This document shows, one piece after another, positions 26,501 through 34,385 of a stretch of DNA of 64,000 bases. Below the pieces are notes generated by a model that searched no databases, was not told the origin of the DNA, and saw only the letters and a program-made list of their open reading frames with translations. A program made the translations under genes and the position numbers. Origin of the DNA: Meinhardsimonia xiamenensis (lineage in GTDB: Bacteria > Pseudomonadota > Alphaproteobacteria > Rhodobacterales > Rhodobacteraceae); assembly GCF_900102905.1 (NCBI RefSeq), contig NZ_FNFV01000001.1:7501-71500 (forward strand), in the 5' to 3' direction. The number at the start of each line of letters is the position of its first letter. Positions within the stretch are counted from its first letter, which is position 1.

Positions 26501-29500
26501 ATGCACCTGCTCGCCGCCACGCCGGGCACGATCGATGACGGCTCCGAGCCGGTTGATCTCGGCCAAAGCCCGGCCGATGTCGTGTTCATCTCGGCCGCCG
26601 ATACCGAGCTTGCCGCGCTCTCGGAGGCGCGCGCCGAGATGGCCGACGCGCCGAGCCTGCGCCTTGCGAGCCTGAACCACCTGCGCCACCCGATGTCGGT
26701 GGACCTGCACCTTGACAGCTGCGCCACCCGCTCGCGGCTCGTCATCGCGCGCATCCTCGGCGGGCGCGGCTACTGGCCCTACGGGGTGGAGCAATACGCC
26801 GCCCGGCTTGCGGAAGCGGGCGTGCCGCTCGCGCTCCTGCCCGGCGACGACCGCGAAGATGCCGAGCTGCGCGAGCTCTCCACCGTTTCTGACAGCGACT
26901 ATGACGCGCTCTGGGCCTATCTCGTCGAGGGCGGGCCGGAGAATGCGGCAAACTTCCTTGCCCACGCCGCGCACATGCTTGAGCGCACCCGCCCCGCCCC
27001 GCCGGTGGCAAAGCCGCTGTTGCGCGCTGGCGTCTACTGGCCGGGCGCCGGGGTGGCCGATCTCGACACCGCGCGCGCGAACTGGCGCGAGGGCGCGCCG
27101 GTGGTGCCGGTGATCTTCTACCGCGCGCTGGTGCAGGGGGCGGGGCTCAACCCGATCAACCGGCTGACGCGGGCGCTGATGCGCGCGGGGCTCAACCCCC
27201 TGCCCGTCTTCGTCGCTTCGCTGAAGGATCCGCTCTCGGCGGCGACGCTTGCTCGGCTCTTCACCGAGGCGCCGCCCGAGGTCATCCTCAACGCCACCGC
27301 CTTTGCCGTAGGCACGCCGGGGGAGGATCCGGCCGCATCCGGCAACCCCCTCGCCGCGCCCGAGGCCAATGGCGCGCCGGTGTTCCAGCTTGTGCTCTCG
27401 GGCGGCACCGAAGCCGCGTGGGAAGAGGGCACGGCCGGCCTCTCGGCACGCGACATCGCAATGAACGTCGCGCTGCCGGAGATCGACGGGCGGATCCTTT
27501 CCCGCGCCATCAGCTTCAAGGGCGAGGCCTTCTTCGACGAGGCCACGCAATGCTCCATCGCGAGCTATCGCGCGCGCGGCGACCGGGTCGATTTCGTCGC
27601 GCAACTCGCGGCGAACTGGGCGCGGCTCAGGCGCACGCCGCCCGCCGAGCGGCGCGTGGCGCTGGTGCTCGCCAACTACCCCAATCGCGACGGGCGGCTT
27701 GCCAATGGCGTCGGGCTCGACACGCCGGCCTCGACGGTGGCCGTCGTGCAGGCGCTGGCCGGCGCCGGCTACCGGGTGACCGGCGCACCCGAGACCGCCG
27801 AGGCGCTGATGGACGCGATCCTCGCCGGGCCGACGAACTGGCTCACCGACCGCGCCGAGCGCAAGGGCGGGGTGGAGCTTTCCTACGCCGACTACCAGAT
27901 CGACTATGGCCAGCTTCCCTGGGAGCTGCGCCGCGACATCGAGGCCCGCTGGGGCCCGCCCGAGGCCGACCCCTTCTTCGAGCCCGGCGAAGTTGATTGC
28001 GGGCGCTTCAAGCTCTCGGTGCTCGCGTTCGGCAATGTCGTGGTCGGCATCCAGCCTGCGCGCGGCTACAACATCGACCCTTCCGACACCTACCACGCGC
28101 CCGATCTCGTCCCGCCCCACAACTACCTCGCCTTCTATTTCTGGCTACGCCACCAGTTCCGGGCCCATGCCATCGTGCACATGGGCAAGCACGGCAATCT
28201 CGAATGGCTGCCGGGCAAGGCGGTGGCGCTGTCGGCCGGGTGCTGGCCCGAGGCGGTGCTGGGGCCGCTGCCGCACATCTACCCCTTCATCGTCAACGAC
28301 CCCGGCGAGGGCACGCAGGCCAAGCGCCGCGCGCAGGCCGTCATCATCGACCACCTCACGCCGCCCCTGACCCGCGCCGAAAGCTACGGGCCGCTGCGCG
28401 ATCTCGAAGCGCTGGTGGACGAATATTACGAGGCCGCGGGCGTTGACCCGCGCCGGGTGGAGCGGCTGCGGAGCGAGATCCTCTCGCTGGCCGCGGCCAC
28501 CGGCATCGACGCCGACGCGGGGCTCGCGGGGGACGACAGCGAGTCGGACCTCGCCAGGCTCGACGCCTGGCTGTGCGAGTTGAAGGAAGCGCAGATCCGC
28601 GACGGGCTGCACGTCTTCGGCGCCTCGCCCGAAGGCCGGCTCGAGCGCGACCTTCTGATGGCGCTCGCGCGCATCCCGCGCGGGGCCGGAGAAGGGGGCG
28701 ATGCCTCGCTGACGCGGGCATTGGCAGATGACCTTGGCCTCGGCTTCGACCCGCTCGACTGCGACATGGCCGCGCCGTGGCAGGGGCCACGGCCCGATGT
28801 GCTCGAGGCGGTGAGTGGTGATGCCTGGCGGACGCACGGAGACACGGTGGAGCGGCTGGAGCTCCTGGCGCTCGAGCTGATCGAGGCGGAGGGTATGCCC
28901 GACAACGCCAACGCAGCAAACCATACGGAGGCCAGCGCCCGGCCCGAGGGGTGGGCGCAGCAGCGCCCGCCCCTGGGGGGCGGGTCGGGCGCTGGCCGGT
29001 TCGCGCGCGAACCGGCCGGAAAACCAAACATCGCCGCGCCCGGTCCGGCCAGCACCGCCGTCCTCACCCGGCTCCGCGAGCACCTCGCTCCCGCCTTGCG
29101 CGCCTGCGGCCCGGCCGAGACGGCCGGACTCCTGACCGCGCTCGACGGCCGCTTCGTCGCCCCCGGCCTCTCCGGCGCACCCACGCGAGGCCGGCCGGAC
29201 GTTCTGCCCACCGGGCGCAACTTCTTCTCGGTCGACAGCCGTGCCGTGCCCACGCCCACGGCCTGGGCGCTGGGCTGGAAATCGGCCAATCTCCTCATCG
29301 AGAAGCACCTGCAGACCCACGGCGACTGGCCGCGCGCGATGCTCGTCACCGCCTGGGGCACCTCCAACATGCGCACCGGGGGCGACGACATCGCACAGTG
29401 CCTCGCGCTGATGGGCGTGCGCCCCACGTGGGACGCCGCCAACCGCCGTGTCACCGGCTTCGAGATCATCCCCCATACTGCCCTCGGGCGACCGCGCGTC

Positions 29501-30349
29501 GATGTCACGCTGCGCATCTCCGGCTTCTTCCGCGATGCCTTCCCCGGCCTCGTGGCGCTCGTCGATTCGGCCGCGCGCGCGGTGATGGCGCTCGACGAGC
29601 CCGAAGACGTGAACCCCGCCGCCGCCCGCGCCCGCGCCGAAGGCGAGGCGGGGCGCTTCCGCGTCTTCGGCGCCAAGCCCGGCGCCTATGGCGCGGGGCT
29701 GCAGGCGCTGATCGACGAGCGCATCTGGTCGGACCGCGCCGATCTCGCCGAGGCGTATCTCGAATGGGGCGGCTACGCCTATGGCGCCGCGGCCGAGGGC
29801 ACGCCCGCGCGCGCCGCGCTCGAGACCCGGCTCGGGCAGGTGGAGGCCATCGTCCAGAACCAGGACAACCGCGAGCACGACTTGCTCGATTCGGACGACT
29901 ACTATCAGTTCGAGGGCGGCGCGGCGGCGGCGGTGGCCACGCTGCAGGGCCGCGAGAGGCCCGTCTATCACAACGACCACTCCCGCCCCGAGCGCCCCGT
30001 CATCCGCACGCTGGAGGAGGAGATCGCCCGCGTCGTCCGCTCCCGCGTGGTCAATCCCAAATGGATCGAGGGGGTGAAGCGCCACGGCTACAAGGGCGCC
30101 TTCGAGATGGCGGCGACGGTGGACTATCTCTTCGCCTTCGCCGCCACCACGCGCGCGGTGAAGAACCACCACTTCGACCTCGTCCATGCCGCCTATCTGG
30201 AGGACGAGGACACCCGCAGCTTCATCGCCGAGCACAACCCCGCCGCCCTGCGCGAGATCGCCGACCGGCTCGCCGAGGCCATCGACCGCGGACTCTGGCA
30301 GCCGCGCTCGAACAGCGCGCGGCAGATCATCGACAGGCTTCGGGGCTGA
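26501..30349 (+). CDS. cobN: Aerobic cobaltochelatase large subunit CobN
   Basis: The ATG at 26501 has GGAGGG upstream and yields the family start MHLLAATPG; a GTG eight codons earlier is less likely. The 1282-residue protein is the large subunit of the ATP-dependent chelatase that inserts cobalt into hydrogenobyrinic acid a,c-diamide, working with CobS and CobT, which are not in this window. Conserved blocks include HMGKHGNLEWLPGK, PHIYPFIVNDPGEGTQAKRR, LPTGRNFFSVDSRAVPTPTAW, WGTSNMRTGGDDIAQCLALMG and the C-terminal AFAATTRAVKNHHFDL. Residues about 810-839 are encoded by an inserted palindromic repeat (SARPEGWAQQRPPLGGGSGAGRFAREPAG), in frame and in a linker region, so the protein is probably still active. 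Confidence 0.96.
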   Translation: MHLLAATPGTIDDGSEPVDLGQSPADVVFISAADTELAALSEARAEMADAPSLRLASLNHLRHPMSVDLHLDSCATRSRLVIARILGGRGYWPYGVEQYAARLAEAGVPLALLPGDDREDAELRELSTVSDSDYDALWAYLVEGGPENAANFLAHAAHMLERTRPAPPVAKPLLRAGVYWPGAGVADLDTARANWREGAPVVPVIFYRALVQGAGLNPINRLTRALMRAGLNPLPVFVASLKDPLSAATLARLFTEAPPEVILNATAFAVGTPGEDPAASGNPLAAPEANGAPVFQLVLSGGTEAAWEEGTAGLSARDIAMNVALPEIDGRILSRAISFKGEAFFDEATQCSIASYRARGDRVDFVAQLAANWARLRRTPPAERRVALVLANYPNRDGRLANGVGLDTPASTVAVVQALAGAGYRVTGAPETAEALMDAILAGPTNWLTDRAERKGGVELSYADYQIDYGQLPWELRRDIEARWGPPEADPFFEPGEVDCGRFKLSVLAFGNVVVGIQPARGYNIDPSDTYHAPDLVPPHNYLAFYFWLRHQFRAHAIVHMGKHGNLEWLPGKAVALSAGCWPEAVLGPLPHIYPFIVNDPGEGTQAKRRAQAVIIDHLTPPLTRAESYGPLRDLEALVDEYYEAAGVDPRRVERLRSEILSLAAATGIDADAGLAGDDSESDLARLDAWLCELKEAQIRDGLHVFGASPEGRLERDLLMALARIPRGAGEGGDASLTRALADDLGLGFDPLDCDMAAPWQGPRPDVLEAVSGDAWRTHGDTVERLELLALELIEAEGMPDNANAANHTEASARPEGWAQQRPPLGGGSGAGRFAREPAGKPNIAAPGPASTAVLTRLREHLAPALRACGPAETAGLLTALDGRFVAPGLSGAPTRGRPDVLPTGRNFFSVDSRAVPTPTAWALGWKSANLLIEKHLQTHGDWPRAMLVTAWGTSNMRTGGDDIAQCLALMGVRPTWDAANRRVTGFEIIPHTALGRPRVDVTLRISGFFRDAFPGLVALVDSAARAVMALDEPEDVNPAAARARAEGEAGRFRVFGAKPGAYGAGLQALIDERIWSDRADLAEAYLEWGGYAYGAAAEGTPARAALETRLGQVEAIVQNQDNREHDLLDSDDYYQFEGGAAAAVATLQGRERPVYHNDHSRPERPVIRTLEEEIARVVRSRVVNPKWIEGVKRHGYKGAFEMAATVDYLFAFAATTRAVKNHHFDLVHAAYLEDEDTRSFIAEHNPAALREIADRLAEAIDRGLWQPRSNSARQIIDRLRG
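28930..29017. repeat. Palindromic element, copy B, in frame inside cobN
   Basis: 28930-28945 and 28982-28997 are 16-base arms of an inverted repeat with one mismatch. 28994-29017 is a perfect 24-bp palindrome (centre CGCGCG). Reverse-complemented, 28930-28997 aligns with 26406-26472 at about 60 of 70 columns by hand, including the centre of the hairpin. Its length keeps the cobN frame open and encodes a Pro/Gly/Arg-rich peptide. Confidence 0.82.
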
Positions 30350-30354
30350 GGCAG

Positions 30355-30786
30355 TCACTCCACGAAGCAGTCCGTGAGGAACACCTCGGGCGCCTGCCCG
30401 TCCAACCCCACGGGCTCCGGCGGCAGGACGCAGACGATCTCGACGGGCGGCAGCGGTGCGGGGCCAGGCCGCGCCTGCCCCTCGCCACCGCAGTCGAGGC
30501 GCGCCCGCACGAAGGCCTGGTCTCCCTCAAGACTGCCCGGCCGTACCGCGCAGCCGGAAAGGGCGCTGATGGCCACCCCGCCTCTCAGCACCATCGGATA
30601 ACGCGCAAGCCGCGCATCCCACCCCATCCGATGGGCTTCGGCCACATCGCCCTTGCGCCAGACGTCAAACACCGCGCCGTTGACCGCCGCGCGGCCAAGG
30701 AACGCCCCGCCATCTCCCATCCACAAGCTTGGAGAGGCGCAGCCCGCGATCAGGAGCGCAGATGCCAGCGCGCCCGCCTTCACCAT
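30355..30786 (-). CDS. Putative lipoprotein of unknown function
   Basis: The start at 30786 gives a 143-residue protein with a lipoprotein signal (MVKAGALASALLIAGC, lipobox LIAGC); an ATG eight codons upstream (30810) is an alternative that only lengthens the signal. The mature part has several more Cys (in SGCAVRPGS, RLDCGGEG, EIVCVLPPEP and a C-terminal DCFVE), suggesting disulfides in the periplasm, and the motif GGAFLGRAAVNGAVFDVWRKGDVAEAHRMGWDARLARYP. No known family was recognised. It is convergent with cobN and 35 bases after the EamA transporter on the same strand. Confidence 0.6.
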   Translation of the reverse strand: MVKAGALASALLIAGCASPSLWMGDGGAFLGRAAVNGAVFDVWRKGDVAEAHRMGWDARLARYPMVLRGGVAISALSGCAVRPGSLEGDQAFVRARLDCGGEGQARPGPAPLPPVEIVCVLPPEPVGLDGQAPEVFLTDCFVE

Positions 30787-30845
30787 CGTGTCCGGCCCGT
30801 TTGCCGCCATGCCGCGAGCCTGCCGGCAATGTATTGAGAAACCGT

Positions 30846-31811
30846 TCAGCCGGTGCCGCTGTCGTCGTCGCCGTCCCGGCTGCGGCGCAGAAACGGCGAG
30901 ATGCGGAACGACATGCCATACCCCCTCGAGCGCGTACGCAGGACAGGCGTTTGTGACGCCGGTTTGCGCGCCTCCCGGAAGACGATGTAGAGCCCCGCGG
31001 CAATGATAACCGCGGCGCCCGTCATGGTGGCGGCATCGACCGTCTCGCCGAAAAACGCCGCCCCGTAGCCCGTTGCCCAGAGGATCTGCGAATACTGCAT
31101 GGGCGCCACGATGGCCGCCTCCGCGCGGCGGTAGGCGGCGATCATCAGGAGCCCCGCGACGAAGCCCAGAAACGCGATCAGCGCCACGCCGGCCAAATGT
31201 TCCACCGGCATCGGCTCGTAGACGAAACCGAGCACGCCGCCCATGATGAGATAGCTCGCCATCAACGGGTACATCAGCAGCACAACAGGCCGCTCGTCCC
31301 GCCCGATCCGCCGCACGATGACCGAAGCCGTGCCGCTCGCCACCGCCGAGGTGATCGCCGCCAGATGCCCCAGCGTCAGCGATGCCCCTCCCGGCCGCAG
31401 CACGATCAGCACCCCCACAAGCCCCGCCAGCACCGCCAGGCCACGGCGCCAGCCGACGCGCTCGCCCAGAATCGGAATAGACAGCAGCGTGATGACGATC
31501 GGCGCCATGAACAGGATCGCATAGACCTGCGCCAGCGGCAGAACCGAGAAGGCATAAAAGCCGCACAGCATCGCGACCACGACGCAGCCGGTGCGCAGCG
31601 CCGACCACCACGGATGAACCGGGCGCAAATGGGCCTCGGTGCGGTCGCTCATCAGCATCACCGTGACCAGCGGAAAGGACATGAGCGTGGCAAAGAAGAT
31701 GAGCTGAAACGGCGTGTAGACCGCGCCGAGCCACTTGATGATGACATCATGAGTGGCAAACAGGGCGAAGGCGGCGAGCGCAAAGAGCGCGCCGCTGAGG
31801 TTGCTGTGCAT
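30846..31811 (-). CDS. EamA/DMT-family transporter
   Basis: The 321-residue protein has about ten membrane helices in two repeated EamA halves (about 5-140, 150-290), with motifs such as ALFATHDVIIKWLG, FYAFSVLPLAQVYAILFMAPI, VGVLIVLRPG and YRRAEAAIVAPMQYSQILWATGYGAAFFGE. This is the drug/metabolite transporter superfamily; the substrate is not predictable. The last 35 residues are a charged cytosolic tail (RISPFLRRSRDGDDDSGTG). It is the first of a leftward pair with the putative lipoprotein. Confidence 0.9.
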   Translation of the reverse strand: MHSNLSGALFALAAFALFATHDVIIKWLGAVYTPFQLIFFATLMSFPLVTVMLMSDRTEAHLRPVHPWWSALRTGCVVVAMLCGFYAFSVLPLAQVYAILFMAPIVITLLSIPILGERVGWRRGLAVLAGLVGVLIVLRPGGASLTLGHLAAITSAVASGTASVIVRRIGRDERPVVLLMYPLMASYLIMGGVLGFVYEPMPVEHLAGVALIAFLGFVAGLLMIAAYRRAEAAIVAPMQYSQILWATGYGAAFFGETVDAATMTGAAVIIAAGLYIVFREARKPASQTPVLRTRSRGYGMSFRISPFLRRSRDGDDDSGTG

Positions 31812-31871
31812 GGAGGCCGCTCCCGGCGGTTCGATCAGTCGCCCCTATCAGAATGGCAGCGGTGGAGAAAC

Positions 31872-32816
31872 TCAAGAGCGTGCAGCGCCACCTCGCGCGC
31901 CCGGCGCGTCGCCCCGCTCGGCGCCTTCCCCACAGGCCTCCTCCCGGCTTTCCATCTGCAGCGTGGCATGACCGATGTCGAAGCGCTGCCCCAGCATCTC
32001 CACGATGCGGCGCCGGAGCCCCGGAGGAGCGTCCGGCGCCTGCACCACATGCGCCTCGAGAGAGGTGCGATGCTCGTCAATCTGCCACAGGTGCAGGTGG
32101 TGAACGTCCTCCACCCCTTCGACGGACCGCATCGCCTCGCGCACCTCGCCGGGATCAAGGCCGGGCGGCGCGCCCAGCATCAGCATCCGCATCACCGGGC
32201 CCAGTTCCACTGCCGCATGCCAGAGAATGTAGCCCGCGATGCCGAAGGTTACGATCGGATCAACCACCCACCAGCCGAAGAGCAGGATCAGCCCGCCCGC
32301 CACCATCACGCCCACGGAGCCCAGCGCATCGGCGAGGTTGTGCAGGAACGCCGCGCGCACATTTACGCTCTCCCGCGCCATGCGCCAGGTGAGCGCCGCC
32401 GTGGTGGCATCGACGGCAAGCGCGATACCGGCCACGATCACCACGATCCAGCCCTCCACCGGCTGTGGCGCGAGAATGCGCAGTATCCCTTCCCACACCA
32501 GCCAGAGCGCGATGAGCACGAGCGCGACATAATTGGCAAATGCCGCAACGATCTCGGCGCGCCCGTAGCCGAAACTCATCCCCGGATGCGCCGGCCGGCG
32601 CGCGATACGCCGCGCGGCCCAGGCAAGAATGAGGGCTCCTGCATCCGAGAAGTTGTGCACCGCGTCGGCGATCATCGCCAGCGAGCCGGAGATGATGCCC
32701 GCCACGGCCTGCGCCACGGTAAGCGCAAGATTGACGGCAATGGCCAGCAGAAGCCGACGGTCGCCCTGCACGTGCGCGAAATGGTGGTGGTCGTGGTGAT
32801 GGTGATGTGCGCTCAT
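31872..32816 (-). CDS. Cation diffusion facilitator (CDF) metal exporter
   Basis: The ATG at 32816 gives a 314-residue protein starting MSAHHHHHDHHHFAH, a His-rich cytosolic N-terminus. Six membrane helices follow, with the metal site residues HNFSDAGAL in helix 2 and HNLADALGSVGV in helix 5, the CDF pattern with H-x3-D that favours zinc and related metals. A cytosolic C-terminal domain (DVHHLHLWQIDEHRTSLEAHVV) completes the CDF plan. It probably exports Zn2+, Co2+ or Cd2+ in exchange for protons. Cobalt is an attractive guess given the neighbourhood, but this is inference. Confidence 0.92.
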   Translation of the reverse strand: MSAHHHHHDHHHFAHVQGDRRLLLAIAVNLALTVAQAVAGIISGSLAMIADAVHNFSDAGALILAWAARRIARRPAHPGMSFGYGRAEIVAAFANYVALVLIALWLVWEGILRILAPQPVEGWIVVIVAGIALAVDATTAALTWRMARESVNVRAAFLHNLADALGSVGVMVAGGLILLFGWWVVDPIVTFGIAGYILWHAAVELGPVMRMLMLGAPPGLDPGEVREAMRSVEGVEDVHHLHLWQIDEHRTSLEAHVVQAPDAPPGLRRRIVEMLGQRFDIGHATLQMESREEACGEGAERGDAPGARGGAARS

Positions 32817-32938
32817 CGCCTCGGCTCTCCGCGCCGCGTCGGCCCCGTGCGATCCGGTGCCGTCTTGCGCGCGCACTGTGCCCGAGCCGCCCGCCACGGG
32901 CAACCGCTGCCGCCTCGTTCTTGACCGGACCGCGCGTC

Positions 32939-34285
32939 TCACGCTTCGGCGCGCGGGTCGGCCGTGGCAGGCCCGAGCGCGGCGCAGGCGAGCGCGGCGA
33001 GGGTCAGGAGTTCGACAAGTCCGAACAGCGCGATCCCGAGAACATTCGCGATGGCCGACACTTCCCCAAGGCCGAAGGCAACGAAAAGCGCCCCGACCCG
33101 CGCCATGCCGAGGAGCGACAGCACCACGGCGGCGATGGCGGGGGACTTGCCCGGTTGCGCGCCAGCCACGGCGCGGGCCAGCGCGGGGCGCGCAACCAGC
33201 ATGACGGCGAGGGCGAGCAGGTTGCTGGCCGCGCCCGCAAGGGCCAGCAGCAGCGGGTAGACCAGCACATCCGCCCCCGGTGCCGCTGACGCTCCATTCC
33301 ACCCGGCCGCGACCGCGATCAGCATCACCAGCACCGTCATCAGATACCAGCCCGCAACGCGCAGCGTCAGCGCCCCGAACACGACGGCCAGAGCCTTGAG
33401 CATCGGGCGCGGCCACATCCGCCCGCCGACCCGGGCCACAAGATGCGCAAGAGCCGCAACCATCGTCCCCCATGCCAAAAGAGTGATACCCTCGACGGCA
33501 TCTTCCGGCAGCTGCTCTGCCCAGCTGCGGTAGGGGGCCGTGGAGATGCTCCACGAGAAGAAGAAAAAGGCCAGAGGGTCGGAGGGTATCGCTGCAAGCA
33601 CGACCGCAAGCGCAAGCGGTGCCCGCCGCACCAGCGCCAGGGTTTCACCCAGAAAGGCCAGCGCATCGTGAACCCATTCGGCGCGCTTCCCGCCCTCCGT
33701 GCGCGGTTCGGGAAAGGCGGCCGCGCCGATCACCGCCATCGCCAGGGTTTCCGACACCCCGAAGGCAAGCGCCCCGCTCAAAGATGGCGCCAAGGCATCT
33801 CCGCCCCACAGGAAATGGGCCGCCCAAGGCAGCGTAGCGGCAAGGGCGGCCGCCGTGGCCGGCGCCCACCTGCCGCCGCCCCTGGCCGGCCCGAGGCGCC
33901 AGAGCGCCGCCCCGGCCCCGGCAAGCTGGAGGAGCAGCAGGAAAATCGACATGCCGGCAACGTCGGACAGGCCGAAAGGCTCGACCAGCACGGCCGGGAG
34001 AACCATGAGCCACATGCCAACGAGCGGCACTGCCAGCGGAAACAGGATCAGAAGCCGGATCAACACCGCCGATGCCGCGCGCGGATTGCGCTCCGCGCCC
34101 GAGCGATCAGCGAGCACGGTCAGAAATCGCGCCTCCGCGCCGACGAGAGCGATCGCCATCAACGGCAGGATGGCAAGAAGCTGCGTCAGCGCCGCCGCGA
34201 GAAAAACGAGGCCCATCGTGCCGGGCAGCCGCAAGGGCATGCGCAGCGCTGCGATCAGGAGATCCGACAGTTCGTTCTTCCGCAT
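32939..34285 (-). CDS. Uncharacterised integral membrane protein
   Basis: The ATG at 34285 gives a 448-residue protein with roughly ten to twelve hydrophobic helices, alternating with short basic loops, and no recognised family signature. The frame is open to a TTG at 34336 (465 residues); neither start has an ideal ribosome-binding site. Landmarks are GTMGLVFLAAALTQLLAILPLMAIALVGAEARFL near the N-terminus, an AFFFFSWSISTAPYRSWAEQLPEDAVEG loop in the middle, and a very hydrophobic Ala/Leu-rich C-terminal third. It looks like a single-gene unit between polA and the CDF exporter on the same strand. No function is proposed. Confidence 0.65.
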   Translation of the reverse strand: MRKNELSDLLIAALRMPLRLPGTMGLVFLAAALTQLLAILPLMAIALVGAEARFLTVLADRSGAERNPRAASAVLIRLLILFPLAVPLVGMWLMVLPAVLVEPFGLSDVAGMSIFLLLLQLAGAGAALWRLGPARGGGRWAPATAAALAATLPWAAHFLWGGDALAPSLSGALAFGVSETLAMAVIGAAAFPEPRTEGGKRAEWVHDALAFLGETLALVRRAPLALAVVLAAIPSDPLAFFFFSWSISTAPYRSWAEQLPEDAVEGITLLAWGTMVAALAHLVARVGGRMWPRPMLKALAVVFGALTLRVAGWYLMTVLVMLIAVAAGWNGASAAPGADVLVYPLLLALAGAASNLLALAVMLVARPALARAVAGAQPGKSPAIAAVVLSLLGMARVGALFVAFGLGEVSAIANVLGIALFGLVELLTLAALACAALGPATADPRAEA

Positions 34286-34385
34286 CCTTCCAAACCGCGC
34301 GCCTGCCGCGGTCGACAAGATCTCTCGGAAAGGCAAGTGGTTCGGACGGGCGCGGGTTCAAGCCCGGGGGCAGGGGCGTTGCCGG

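Noticed and set aside
27118-30358. Long antisense frames across cobN (for example a 737-codon one ending at 28145)
   Set aside because: They mirror the codon bias of cobN and lack domains; cobN is conserved along its whole length.
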